DNA of 64,000 bases from Streptomyces xanthophaeus (GTDB lineage Bacteria; Actinomycetota; Actinomycetes; Streptomycetales; Streptomycetaceae), in NCBI RefSeq assembly GCF_000725805.1, contig NZ_JOFT01000019.1, positions 229,051 to 293,050 of the forward strand. Reading direction: 5' to 3'. The notes beneath the pieces are model-generated. The model was not told the origin of the DNA. It searched no databases and worked only from the letters and a program-made list of their open reading frames with translations. This document shows positions 8,728-17,653 of this stretch, one piece after another. The translations under genes and the position numbers were made by a program. The stretch's first letter is position 1, and each line of letters opens with the position of its first letter.

Positions 8728-9687
8728 TCAACTTGCCGACTGCGGAGTGCGGGACGACCGGATGGGGTGACCGTCGGGGCCGTCGGTGAGCCAGGAGCCA
8801 TCGCCCAGCGGCTCCAGTTCGTACGGGTTGGTCGACCCGACGAGAATTTCGCCGACGACCGTGCCCGTGCTCACCTCGACCAGGTGGTGGCGGAACCACT
8901 CCTCCTCGTCATCGCTCTCCCCGCCCAGGGTGACGACAGCCGTGTCCGGGCTCAGGTAGCCGCCGCACCATTCCACGAACGTCTCCTCCGGGTCGTACCC
9001 GAAGGCCTCGACGGAGAGTTTGAAGATCACCTCGCCGCTGGGGTGGTGGTGGAAGCTGACGTCTGCCTGGCCGTGATCGACGGTCATGAACTGCTGCCCG
9101 CCCGGCGCCAGGTCGATCAGGCAGCGGTCCCACCACGGGTACGTCACGAACTCCACCTCGCCGTGTGCCCCGGCTTTACCCCGAAGAATGACGGCACCGT
9201 CCTGGCCCTCACCGATGTCGAGGTAGATGCTGCCGTCCACGGGGTGCACGTGGTGGCCGGCGCCGTGCCCGACCGTCTCCAGCTCCCGGCGCGCGAGGAC
9301 CGCCCCGCTGTCGGCGTCGTACACGACCCACTGGTCCCCGGCCCCACGTCCCGCCATCGCGTCCGGTCGGTAGACCCATACAGTCCGGCCGTCCAGAGAC
9401 AGCACGCAGCCAGGCCGGTGGCCGTGGAGCACGTCGGAGTATGGCTCGAAGTCCGAAGCCCACGCCACGTCGCCGGTGCGCGTGAGGCAGACGACCCCGT
9501 TCAGCGTCGTGTACACGACTCGCTTCAGATCGGGCTGGACCGCCGACTCCACGATCTCGTCGCCGGCCCGCGGCTGGAACACCGCGGCGGGTTCCAGCGT
9601 CCCGAATGCGCCGGGGGCTGTCAGGTAGGCACGGATCTGCCCGTCACGGTGGCGCGTGATGACCTTCGGAGTGCGCGGAGAAATCAT
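8728..9687 (-). CDS. hypothetical beta-propeller-like protein
   Basis: 319 residues with repeated short strands separated by turns (VQPDLKRVVYTT, GVVCLTRTGDVAW, RTVWVYRPDAM, QWVVYDADSGAVLARREL, HPVDGSIYLDIGEGQDG), as in PQQ/WD40-like propellers. No signal peptide, so probably cytosolic. The ATG at 9687 has a weak ribosome-binding site. It is monocistronic, and no enzymatic motif is visible. Confidence 0.65.
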   Translation of the reverse strand: MISPRTPKVITRHRDGQIRAYLTAPGAFGTLEPAAVFQPRAGDEIVESAVQPDLKRVVYTTLNGVVCLTRTGDVAWASDFEPYSDVLHGHRPGCVLSLDGRTVWVYRPDAMAGRGAGDQWVVYDADSGAVLARRELETVGHGAGHHVHPVDGSIYLDIGEGQDGAVILRGKAGAHGEVEFVTYPWWDRCLIDLAPGGQQFMTVDHGQADVSFHHHPSGEVIFKLSVEAFGYDPEETFVEWCGGYLSPDTAVVTLGGESDDEEEWFRHHLVEVSTGTVVGEILVGSTNPYELEPLGDGSWLTDGPDGHPIRSSRTPQSAS

Positions 9688-9909
9688 TCGCTGAGACTAA
9701 CGCCCAGTTCAGGCCGACGGAGAGCCAGAGTGGAGTGCGCGCCGAGCGAGACATGCACAGGCCAACTACGTCTGGAGAAGAGGGCAGTCTGAGGCTGGAT
9801 GACCAGATGGAACGTAGCGAGGCTGGGCCTGATCCACGGGGATGCCGCCGGCGGGCTTGACGCCGACCGCTTGACGCAGTGCCATGAATGCGGATGGAGG
9901 GGGTGCGCT

Positions 9910-10098
9910 ATGAGCAACGAGGACAGCGACACCGGGAGCCCGGACGGCGATCGCCCACGGGACCCGTTTCGTCCGGGATTCGAAGACCGTTTCTGGCTGG
10001 TGCTGCTCGCGCTGATCGTGGCGGTGCTCTTCGTGGTCGGTCTCATGGGCGGGGATTCCGGAGGAGGGCACCCGGACGGGTATACCGGCTGGCGCTGA
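9910..10098 (+). CDS. small single-pass membrane protein
   Basis: 62 residues with an acidic, Asp/Pro-rich N-terminus, one membrane helix (FWLVLLALIVAVLFVVGLM) and a Gly-rich tail. The ATG at 9910 follows GGAGGGGG; the upstream in-frame start at 9799 adds a region that does not look coding. Function unknown. Confidence 0.55.
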   Translation: MSNEDSDTGSPDGDRPRDPFRPGFEDRFWLVLLALIVAVLFVVGLMGGDSGGGHPDGYTGWR

Positions 10099-10100
10099 AC

Positions 10101-10136
10101 GGTCGCGGTCGCGGTCGCGGTCGTGGTCGCGGTCGT
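10101..10136. repeat. GGTCGC/T hexamer, six tandem units
   Basis: Six adjacent hexamers (four GGTCGC, two GGTCGT) start 2 nt after the stop of the small membrane protein. Confidence 0.85.
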
Positions 10137-10344
10137 CGGGGACTCGAGGAACTCAGAATGCCCTTCGCTCCGTCGGGCATCCGTACGACATGGCCTCGGT
10201 GGGCTGAAGGTTCAGCTGGTGAGGCTGAGGTGGTTGACGAGGTCCTGCTCGGAGAGGACGCCGATTTACGAGTTGTCGAGGTTGTTCTGCTGGTCGTTGT
10301 TGTTGATCCCGAGTCGGCGTCACGCCAACGGCACTGCCCGGCTC

Positions 10345-11076
10345 TCAGGGCGCCACGTTGCAGCGTCGGGCAATTTCCCTGAGGCGTTCGAGCTCCCGTC
10401 GCGCTGCCGTCGGGTGGGCGAGATCAAGGGCCATCCCGGCGCGGGCCGAGACATAGAGGACGTCCCGGCGCGTGGCGGCGTCGAGGCCGGGGGCGTTCTT
10501 GAGGCGGCGGCCCGTGACCCGCAGGAAGAGCGCGATGCTGTCGAGATCCTCGCGCAGCCGCACGGGAAGCACCGTACGCAGTTCGTCCTTGGAGTAGTCG
10601 CGCGCCTGCAGGTCCGCCGTGCAGGGTCCGGGCTGCACGGGAGCCCAGGGAAGGTCTGTCTCCCGGGCGTCGTCGTACATCTCCGTCACCAAGGCGCGTC
10701 CAGTGTCGAGTTCACCCCCGGCGGCTGCATTGCGGGCCGACTGCAACGTGGAGCGCAGTCGCGCACGGACCTGGGGATCCTCGCCAGTCCGGGCGTTCAG
10801 ATAGCCGGACCACACCTCGAACGCCTTGCGTCGATCCCGTCCGGGCAGGGACGGCAGCGGACAGGATAGGACGAACGTCGTACGGGATGCCTGGGAATGA
10901 CCCGGTGCAGCGTGAAGGAGCCCCCGTAGCAACTGGGACGTGTGGAACTGGGGGCTCGGAACCCCACCATCCGCGCCAGGTGTGGTCCTTCCAGGATCTG
11001 CGCTGACTTCGGCCAAGGTGGCGACCTCGCGCGTACCCGCCGAACCGGCCGGGCCCGCGGCGCCGGTAGCGCTCAT
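10345..11076 (-). CDS. hypothetical protein (243 aa)
   Basis: The C-terminal 170 residues look soluble and helical (RKAFEVWSGYLNAR, VRARLRSTLQSARNAAAGGE, REDLDSIALFLRVTGRRL, HPTAARRELERLREIARR). The ATG at 11076 is the first plausible start, but its ribosome-binding site is weak and the first 60 residues are low complexity, so the true start may be later. No domain recognised. It lies behind the four-helix membrane protein gene on the same strand, 191 nt away. Confidence 0.5.
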   Translation of the reverse strand: MSATGAAGPAGSAGTREVATLAEVSADPGRTTPGADGGVPSPQFHTSQLLRGLLHAAPGHSQASRTTFVLSCPLPSLPGRDRRKAFEVWSGYLNARTGEDPQVRARLRSTLQSARNAAAGGELDTGRALVTEMYDDARETDLPWAPVQPGPCTADLQARDYSKDELRTVLPVRLREDLDSIALFLRVTGRRLKNAPGLDAATRRDVLYVSARAGMALDLAHPTAARRELERLREIARRCNVAP

Positions 11077-11267
11077 GGCTCTACTGGCTGAGCAGTGCGA
11101 CAGCCAGGAAGGCCGGATCCCGATAGCGATCGAGGCAACGCGCGGACGGCTCGGCACGTGCCCGCGGAGCGATAGGCCCCGCCCCCTCCTGGCCGCTGCC
11201 TGCGGATTCCGAACCGGCCTGCTCCCGAGGTACGCCCGTCCGACGTCGACGCCCGCCGAGACGCACG

Positions 11268-11726
11268 TCAGGGCGCTGCTCGGCGCAGGGACAGGGCGAA
11301 GGCGCAGCTGGTGACGGAGAGGACGATGATCGGTGGCGGGGGCAGCAGGAGGGCGGAAATTGCCAGGCCGACGAGTGAGGCGGCGAGGAGTGTCCATCCG
11401 AAGGCGGTGCGTCGTTCGATCAAGTCTGGGGAGTGGTGAGCGGCGAACAGAGCGAGGAGTGCGCAGGTGATGGCGAACAGGGCCATGGCGGAACTCATGC
11501 CGTGGACGACGTCGAGGGTGGTGCGTTCCAGGCCGAGCAGCGTCATGCTCGTTGCCCGCATGGCTGCTGATGAGGCTTCTTGCTGTGGGGTCGGATTGCC
11601 CCAGGCTGTTGCGGCGGCAAGTGCGAGGTGCCCCGTGCCCAGGATCAAGAAGCCGCCGACTCCTACCTTGAAGGGCCGTAGCGGTTCGGGCCTTTGCATG
11701 ACGGCGGAGGTGGTGACCGCGCTCAT
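11268..11726 (-). CDS. four-helix integral membrane protein
   Basis: 152 residues with four hydrophobic segments: VGGFLILGTGHLALAAATAW, VVHGMSSAMALFAITCALLA, TLLAASLVGLAISALLL and a last helix to residue 146. AAGGAG precedes the ATG. The arrangement, with His in the first helix and in TTLDVVHGMSS, resembles LIC_13387-type proteins of unknown function; that is a memory-based comparison. Two identical inverted operator-like palindromes sit 30-75 nt upstream, so it is probably repressed by a dimeric regulator not encoded next to it. Confidence 0.65.
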   Translation of the reverse strand: MSAVTTSAVMQRPEPLRPFKVGVGGFLILGTGHLALAAATAWGNPTPQQEASSAAMRATSMTLLGLERTTLDVVHGMSSAMALFAITCALLALFAAHHSPDLIERRTAFGWTLLAASLVGLAISALLLPPPPIIVLSVTSCAFALSLRRAAP

Positions 11727-11755
11727 TGTGGCTCCTTGAGGTTGGATCAGATATT

Positions 11756-11773
11756 CCTCTACGGATGTAGAGG
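11756..11773. promoter_or_regulatory. operator-like palindrome 1 (CCTCTAC-GGAT-GTAGAGG)
   Basis: A perfect 7-bp dyad with a 4-nt spacer, 30 nt upstream of the membrane-protein start. The TAC-N4-GTA core is of the type bound by BlaI/CopY or PadR-like dimers; the regulator is not identified. Confidence 0.6.
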
Positions 11774-11784
11774 GCGTGTCCGTA

Positions 11785-11800
11785 CTCTACATCCGTAGAG
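11785..11800. promoter_or_regulatory. operator-like palindrome 2 (CTCTAC-ATCC-GTAGAG)
   Basis: The exact reverse complement of the core of the first palindrome, with centres 28 bp apart. Two copies argue against chance and suggest cooperative binding over the promoter of the gene at 11268-11726. Confidence 0.6.
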
Positions 11801-12126
11801 GCCGCCGTGGGGAAGACAGGCATCGGCTACGCCGCGGCACCAAGTTCCCGCGACGCGATGCTCTGTGAAACCGTCCGCCCCTCCTCACGCTGAGCCGCCG
11901 ACGGGCGGCCCGGCTCCGGCGTTCCCTGCCCATACGGGGTGGCCCGACGGCGGCGACCGCGAGCGGATCGGACCCGGCAGCGCGGTCAGCCGGAACCCCC
12001 TGAGAGTCGTCGGCGGCGAGCAGCCGGCGTGTTCCCACGCCGGTCCACCGCCCGCTGAACTCCGGGTCAAGGCCGGTTGGAGCAGTACAGCCTGCCGGGC
12101 GACGCCGCCTGTGGTGGCATCACGCC
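11801..12126. other. no convincing gene
   Basis: No frame has both a start with a ribosome-binding site and coding-like composition. In particular, no regulator matching the twin operators was found here. Confidence 0.5.
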
Positions 12127-12378
12127 ATGAAAGACCCTTTCTCCTCCGCGGAGGCATCGACCCTGCAGCCACCGGTGGGGTCCGTGGACCGGGACGCCGC
12201 GCGCCGGGCGGTCGCCGACCGTGCCATCGACCGCGCCGACCTCACGCGCCTGCTCGACCTGCTCGGCCTGTGGCCGGGCGATGATCCGCCCGCCCGCGGC
12301 ATGGCCAGTGCTTCGGCGGATCCAGGTGAGGGCCCATCCGGGACCTTGGAAGAGGAATGCCGTCGCTGTCCGCCATGA
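12127..12378 (+). CDS. small hypothetical protein with helical ADLTRLLDLLGL segment
   Basis: 83 residues. The segment RDAARRAVADRAIDRADLTRLLDLLGL resembles a widespread type of small Streptomyces protein ending in a LLDxLGL helix; here about 35 low-complexity residues follow. There is no clear ribosome-binding site before ATG 12127. Function unknown; could be a remnant. Confidence 0.4.
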   Translation: MKDPFSSAEASTLQPPVGSVDRDAARRAVADRAIDRADLTRLLDLLGLWPGDDPPARGMASASADPGEGPSGTLEEECRRCPP

Positions 12379-12755
12379 GTGACCGCTTGCGGCCGTACGG
12401 GGTCCGGGCATCTGCTCCGCGAGCTGAGATTCCGTTGCCAGGGCTCCTCCTCCCGGGGCCCGGGTGCGACGTTCAAGGCGGCGGCGTTGCCCGGATCGGC
12501 GGAGGGTGCCTGCCACGCTCCGCGATGACCCACCGTGCGCAGCGATACGGGCCCGGGGGTGGCCCATCCGCCCCCGGCGCTGCCAGGGCTGCGGGGCGCA
12601 CCGGCCTGAGCCTGGTGAAGCCGAGCCCGGGGAAGCCCGGAAGGCCTAGGACGGGTCTCTCTCCAGGTGCGCGTGCTGTCGTTTCGATCGCTCACCCGAG
12701 GACTTGCTTGGCCCCCGCTGTTCGCGGGGGTGGGCGGCCTTGGGAGGATGCGCGT
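12379..12755. other. no gene; one CRISPR-like hairpin
   Basis: The open frame of the downstream methyltransferase runs back through here but without a start or coding character. The only structure is CCCCCGC-TGTTC-GCGGGGG at 12712-12730, which resembles a single type I-E CRISPR repeat stem without any array. Confidence 0.5.
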
Positions 12756-13955
12756 GTGGATCTCGACGCCTTCCAGATGCTGCTGACCGACGAGGGCCAG
12801 TCAGTACTGGCCGCCGTACACGACCCTGACCCAGCCACATGGCCCGCCACCCTCACCGCGCTGCGTTGGGACCACCCGGCGGAGCTGGTCACGGCGGCGA
12901 TCGAACAGGTGCGGCTGCGGCGGGTAGCTCAGGCCAAGTTCGGGGCGGACGCCCAGCGGATGTATTTCACCCAGGATGGCCTGGACCTTGCCTCTCACCA
13001 CGAGGTGGGGGAGTACAAGCTGGACCGGGTCCTGGACGGGATGGGCGTGGTGTTTCTCGACGTGTTCCCTCTGGGCATAGGGGCGGACATGCTCGCGCTG
13101 GCATCGGCGCATGCCGTCACGGCCGTCGACAGCGATCCGTTGAACGTCGCGATCGCCACGGCCAACGGCGAGGCCATGGACGTGCTGTCCATGACATGGA
13201 TCGAGCAGCAGGACCTCACGGCATACCGGCCCTGGGGCGAGGCAGTCTTCCTCGACGTCAGAACGCCGGTGGGGAGTGCCGGGGCGCAGTCCGGGGCCCC
13301 GTCGCTGTCCTGGGCGCTGGAGACCGTCCGCGGGATGGGAGCGGGGGCCATCCGGATGAGCCCGGAGGTCGACTACAGGAGCATGCCAGAGGGATGCGGG
13401 GCTGCCGAGGCCGAGTGGATCTCCTGGCACGGAGAGGTGCACGAGGCAGTCCTGTGGTGGTGGTACGGAGACACGGATTCCACAACCGAGGTACTGCGCC
13501 GGGCCACCCTGCTGCCCGGCGGTGCCACCCTGATCGGCCGAGGGCTTCCGGAACCGACCGTGCGACTGCCCGGCCGCTACCTTTACGAGGCGGACGCGGC
13601 CGTCGTCAGAGCCGGCCTCGTGGCCGAGGTCGCCGAGGACGTCCGTGGCGGCGTCCTGGACGCGGCCGTCCCTGCCTGCATCACCTCGGACGAGGCACAC
13701 GCCACCCCCTTCGCAACCGCCCACGAGATCATCGAGGTCCTGCCGTACGACCCCTCCGGAGCCGGCGCGCTGCTCCGCGAGCGCGGGTTGACGGACCTGG
13801 CGGTACGCCAGCATGGCTGCCCGGCCGAGGCCGCGGAGCTCAGCCAGGCCTTCCCCCGCGGGGCCGGGGGCGCGGCGACGGCGTTCCTCACCCGCGTGGC
13901 CGGTGAACCGACCCTGCTGCTCGTCCGCCCCGTGAGTGATCCGAAGGGCCGCTGA
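12756..13955 (+). CDS. class I SAM methyltransferase-like protein with THUMP-like C-terminus
   Basis: 399 residues. The first part (DAFQMLLTDEGQSVLAAV, AIEQVRLRRVAQAKFG, MYFTQDGLDLASHHEV) and the SAM-fold region (VFLDVFPLGIGADMLALA, VTAVDSDPLNVAIATANG) match the actinobacterial THUMP-like-domain methyltransferase group; the C-terminus includes RYLYEADAAVVRAGLVAEVAE. GTG 12756 is chosen for GGGAGGA 8 nt upstream and because the family pattern starts there. Motif I lacks the usual D-x-G-x-G-x-G Cys/Gly spacing (FPLGIGAD). Expected to modify RNA or a small molecule; the substrate is unknown. Confidence 0.8.
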   Translation: MDLDAFQMLLTDEGQSVLAAVHDPDPATWPATLTALRWDHPAELVTAAIEQVRLRRVAQAKFGADAQRMYFTQDGLDLASHHEVGEYKLDRVLDGMGVVFLDVFPLGIGADMLALASAHAVTAVDSDPLNVAIATANGEAMDVLSMTWIEQQDLTAYRPWGEAVFLDVRTPVGSAGAQSGAPSLSWALETVRGMGAGAIRMSPEVDYRSMPEGCGAAEAEWISWHGEVHEAVLWWWYGDTDSTTEVLRRATLLPGGATLIGRGLPEPTVRLPGRYLYEADAAVVRAGLVAEVAEDVRGGVLDAAVPACITSDEAHATPFATAHEIIEVLPYDPSGAGALLRERGLTDLAVRQHGCPAEAAELSQAFPRGAGGAATAFLTRVAGEPTLLLVRPVSDPKGR

Positions 13956-14225
13956 CTCAACTGGGCTGGCGCTCGGCCGGGGGCCCTCACGAAAGCCGGT
14001 CCATGAACGTTCCGCGGACGGGATCCTCCTGAAGGTGGGCACCGCCACCACCCAGCGGGTGCACATTGCTGCCCGCCGTGGGACGCGGACTCCGGCTTCC
14101 TTGGTGCAGGCGGAGGCGTAGCGGTTCAGGACAACCCTCTCGGCGTCGGCGATGGTCGGCCCGCGACGGGTTTTCACAGCGACCCGTAGGCGTACGCGAA
14201 CCGCTATCCGGCCGTGGTCACGCAC
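13956..14225 (-). pseudogene. possible coding remnant coupled to the 45-aa gene
   Basis: A GTG at 14225 overlaps the stop of the 45-residue gene as GTGCGTGA, a classical coupled start. The frame reads VRVRLRVAVKTRRGPTIADA...VVLNRYASACTKEAGVRV and is coding-like to about 13965, then continues as antisense to the methyltransferase without a stop until 12801. The gene probably lost its proper end. Family not recognised. Confidence 0.3.
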
Positions 14226-14355
14226 CCGCCCTGCTGCGTCCTACTTCGACGAAGAACTCGGTGCGCTCCTCATCGGTCGCGTCGGCGAGCTGGGACAGGC
14301 CCTCGAAGTACACCGCGCGTGGCGCTCCTGGTGCGAACGGCATCAGCAACGCCAT
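14218..14355 (-). CDS. small hypothetical protein (45 aa)
   Basis: ATG at 14355 follows CCAGGAG at ideal spacing. The product MALLMPFAPGAPRAVYFEGL...DEERTEFFVEVGRSRAGA has a hydrophobic start and an acidic helix. The stop overlaps a downstream GTG, so at least a two-gene transcript was present. It diverges from the HNH fragment, whose truncation point lies at this gene's ribosome-binding site. Function unknown. Confidence 0.5.
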   Translation of the reverse strand: MALLMPFAPGAPRAVYFEGLSQLADATDEERTEFFVEVGRSRAGA

Positions 14356-14367
14356 CAGGACACTCCT

Positions 14368-14665
14368 GGCTGGGCCCCGCCAGCTGGGGCCAAGGCGTGG
14401 ACGCCAGCGCGTCGAGAGGCGTACGCGAACGGCCAAGGACAGGCGGCCTCGCTGGTTGCGGTGACTGCCCGCTCGAACCGCAGCAAGTCCGACCAGGACC
14501 CGGCCCAGTGGCCGCTGCCGTCGTCGTCGGACGCGTTGTGCCGGTACGGCGTGGAGTGGACCGCGACCAAGCTCCGCTGGGGTCTGGCGATCGACGAGGC
14601 GGAGCGGGACGGGCGGCAGGACATGGCAGCCGGTTGCGGCGGTAGCGCGGTGGAGTTCGTCTCGG
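14368..14665 (+). pseudogene. HNH endonuclease family (DUF1524/GmrSD-like), N-terminally truncated
   Basis: The frame carries the conserved C-terminal signature of this family: WTPARREAYANG, then LVAVTARSNRSKSDQDPAQW, then CRYGVEWTATKLRWGLAIDE. The Asp-His pair and N-terminal half expected before this point are absent; homology stops abruptly at about 14368. Related genes encode secreted or intracellular nucleases. Because the catalytic His region is missing, the product would be inactive. Confidence 0.7.
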
Positions 14666-14808
14666 CTGCGCAGTGCAGGACGGGCGATGCTGCTCGACCT
14701 GCTCCGGGCGCATCGGCGGCGCCCGGCGAGGGAGGTCCCCCCGCCGGGCGCCGCTCCGGAGTGCGCGGTCACCAGTGCCGGTGACAGCGGCGACGCTTCT
14801 CCCGATGC

Positions 14809-14985
14809 TCAGCGACGTCGGCTACGGGTTGCCCAGGTACCGCCGATGCCGGCCACGTGAAGAGCGAGCAGCATGAGGCCGAGGATCATGAAATTGCCGG
14901 ACGAGAAGACGTGGTTCGTCGAGATCTCCGCCGCGTTGATCAAGAAACTGATGAAGAACAGCACAGCGGCCGCAATGCCGAGCAT
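14809..14985 (-). CDS. small two-helix membrane protein (58 aa)
   Basis: AAGGAG lies 5 nt before the ATG at 14985 (a second ATG directly upstream is too close). The product has two membrane helices (LGIAAAVLFFISFLINAAE and NFMILGLMLLALHVAGIGG) joined by a polar loop with ISTNHVFSSG, and ends RSRRR. This hydrophobic-hairpin form is typical of small actinobacterial membrane proteins. Function unknown. Confidence 0.65.
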   Translation of the reverse strand: MLGIAAAVLFFISFLINAAEISTNHVFSSGNFMILGLMLLALHVAGIGGTWATRSRRR

Positions 14986-15632
14986 CATGACTCCTTCCAG
15001 AAGGTGACATCCGTATGCCCGGCAGCTCCGACTGCATGCAGGCTCGTTGCACCCTCGTCCTCATGCTCGCCAGACCGTGACCGCTCCCGCGTTGATCGTC
15101 AGGCTGAACCGGGGTCGTGTGGTGCGGCTGGTGCCTTGAGCGTCCGATCGCTGCTGCTGCCGAGCCACAGCCCCAAGTGCAGACAGTGAAGGTCCTGCTC
15201 CACGGGGGCCGCGGTGCGCACTCCGCGCTGACCGCGACGGCGGACTCGACTCCCTTGCGAGATCGCAGACAGACCACACGTGTGGGGCCTGTTGGACGCC
15301 GACGGCACCGAGGCCGCGGCCTTTCGGCGATACCTGGTGACGGCCAGGTGCATCCGTGCAGCGTGATCTGGCGGGCGTACGCCGGTGATGCACCTGGTGA
15401 AGGGGAGAACCGAGGGCTCTGCCCGCACGGCTCACCGCCGCTCTGGGACGGCACCCCGACGGCCTCACCCAGGACGAGCGGCCACTTGAACAACCCTGAC
15501 CGGAAGGTGTCACGCCCACTCCGTGCGGAGCGACAGTGATCATGGCTGTCACGAGGTGACCGAGCTGCTGTCGTCTGGCGCCTATCGCGAGGACGGCTGG
15601 CGTGCCTGCGCACACGCAGCCTCGGGGCGGTA
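14986..15632. other. no intact gene
   Basis: Both strands have long open frames caused by GC content, but none has a supported start or a recognisable family. It may be decayed IS DNA running on from the transposase scrap at 15633-15711. Confidence 0.4.
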
Positions 15633-15711
15633 AGCCGAGTGTCTGCTTGATCACCCTGAAGAAGTGCTCGATGTCGAATCGCCGCAGGAAGGTCTGCGCC
15701 GCTCTCGACAC
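15633..15711 (-). mobile_element. transposase fragment (RRFDIEHFFRVIKQTLG motif)
   Basis: About 26 residues, with LRRFDIEHFFRVIKQTLGL, match the C-terminal DDE-region helix seen in a group of Streptomyces transposases (RRFDxEHxFRxxKQTLG). The frame then loses similarity, so this is a short relic. Confidence 0.65.
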
Positions 15712-15721
15712 CGAGCTGCAC

Positions 15722-16170
<449 letters not shown>

Positions 16171-16194
16171 CGGTCATCCCAGAAGGCTGCGCGG

Positions 16195-16584
16195 TCAGCG
16201 CCGGCCGCCGCCGATGCGGCGGTCGTCGGCCAGTGCGGTAAGCGGGCCGAACTCGCAAGCAAGCTGGTTCCACGTCAGAACCTCGCCACAGCGGGCCGGG
16301 AACTCCTTCGGGTTGAACTCGGGCATGGTCCAGGTGCCAGTGCCCCGGTCCCGCAGCCACAGGTCCCCGTCACCGTCGACCACAGTCGGCGGGACCGGTA
16401 CGGGCTCGGCCTGATCGGTGGGCTCCCAGGTGACCCGGCCCGGGTGGGAAGCACGGCGCAGCTCGGTGGTGGCCAGCCGCGCGGCCAAGTCACGGGTGGA
16501 CTCTTCGGCCTCCTTGACCGACGCGAGTCGGAATGCGTCGTCAAGTACGGGCAGGGCTGGATTCTTGCTGCGCTTTGAGCTCAT
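16195..16584 (-). CDS. hypothetical protein (129 aa), possibly phiSA1p31-related
   Basis: ATG 16584 follows GGAGGT 8 nt upstream. The N-terminus is a helix (DDAFRLASVKEAEESTRDLAARL), then Pro-rich, then VVDGDGDLWLRDRGTGTW and LTWNQLACEFGPLTAL. The last part resembles the short repeats (W...FDxLxxxxGPLTP) of phiSA1p31-related proteins common in Streptomyces and their phages. That assignment is tentative. Confidence 0.55.
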   Translation of the reverse strand: MSSKRSKNPALPVLDDAFRLASVKEAEESTRDLAARLATTELRRASHPGRVTWEPTDQAEPVPVPPTVVDGDGDLWLRDRGTGTWTMPEFNPKEFPARCGEVLTWNQLACEFGPLTALADDRRIGGGRR

Positions 16585-16727
16585 ACGCTGACTACCTCCG
16601 GTGGTGGGCGTCACATCCGTTATGGCACCCCGTAGAGGAACACGGTATCCGAGGCGGGAGCCGGGCCGGCTACGACCACTGTCCAGGTGGAGGCTGGCAC
16701 CCGGGGCGGTGGGGCGAGCCCAGCTCC

Positions 16728-16970
16728 ATGCGGTTTCGGCGGGCGATGATGTTGCCGGCCTCGGCCGGCGGCAGCACCGTCCCGGTCATGGCCCGCTTGA
16801 TCCAGGCGGGCCATGACACCGTTCGCGACGTGATCGACCGCTTCAACGAGGTGGGGTTGTCCTGCCTGGGTCCTCGGTGGGCAGGACGCCGCCCCCGCCT
16901 GCCCACTGGTGACGACGAGAACTTAGTGATCCAGATGGCCACCACCCGCCCGACTCGGGTCGGTCAGCCC
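16728..16970 (+). mobile_element. IS630-family transposase, N-terminal fragment
   Basis: MRFRRAMMLPASAGG, VMARLIQAGHDTVRDVIDRF, NEVGLSCLGPRWAGRRPRL and DDENLVIQMATTRPTRVGQP follow the helix-turn-helix region of actinobacterial IS630 transposases. The DDE part is missing, with similarity ending near 16970. No terminal inverted repeats were found. Confidence 0.75.
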
Positions 16971-17653
16971 CCGGACTCAGGACCAGCCAGCCCGCCAGGC
17001 ACGACCCGTGTCACGGCCCGGATGCACACCACGCAGCAATGCCCCAACCGCACCGGCGGGGCGAGCTGCCAGGCCGGGGTGCTGTTCAGGACGTAACCCG
17101 CGGTACCTGAGGCGAGAGCCGGAGCAATGTGCGGCTCGTCCGCGGAGCGGGGGAGCACACATGCCCTCGGCAGCCGGGCCAGGCCGCCGACACGAGCGGG
17201 CCTCAAGACGGGCCGCGGCAGCCGTGTCGCGGTGCAGGTCGGCCAGGTGCCGTCGAGGAAGGTGGCCGGGAGGACGGGGTTGGCCCGTGCCTGGGGCCGG
17301 GTCGTCGAGGGTGCGGGGGGCAGCCCGAGGCAGGCGCAGTGGGTGTGTCCTTGTGACCCACGTGCACATGGCAGGGGGGGGCAGGGGTGGCCTGCGTCAA
17401 CGCGGCTATCTCCCTCTCATCCCCAGGGTTGCTCAGAGATGCGCGGCGGGCCCGGCCCTGCCGCGTCCGTCAAGTACCCGGTGGGATCGGGGCCCCGCCG
17501 CCGCAGGGCGGGCGTCGGCGGCCGGCGGGGAGGCGCACCGCCCTCACCTGTCGACCTCTCGGGTGCGTGCAGCGGATCGGCGCGGTGCCACGATGCCTGG
17601 CGGAAAGCCGGGCAGTGCGGTGAAGCGGCCGCGCAGCGACGAGAGGGAAGACC
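16971..17653. other. decayed region, only a receiver-domain scrap recognised
   Basis: No supported genes. A minus-strand scrap at 17039-17140 is described separately. The rest shows only GC-driven open frames. Confidence 0.45.
17039..17140 (-). pseudogene. response-regulator receiver-domain scrap
   Basis: DEPHIAPALASGTAGYVLN followed by STPAWQLAPPVR corresponds to the last third of a receiver domain (usual form: DxxYVxxALRAGAxGYLLKDTPPxxLxxAVR), with the conserved Lys replaced by Asn. Neither an aspartate pocket nor a DNA-binding domain is adjacent. Confidence 0.4.

Noticed and set aside
12712..12730. CCCCCGC-TGTTC-GCGGGGG followed by TGGGCGG looks like a type I-E CRISPR repeat
   Set aside because: Only one copy, no spacers, no cas genes in the window.
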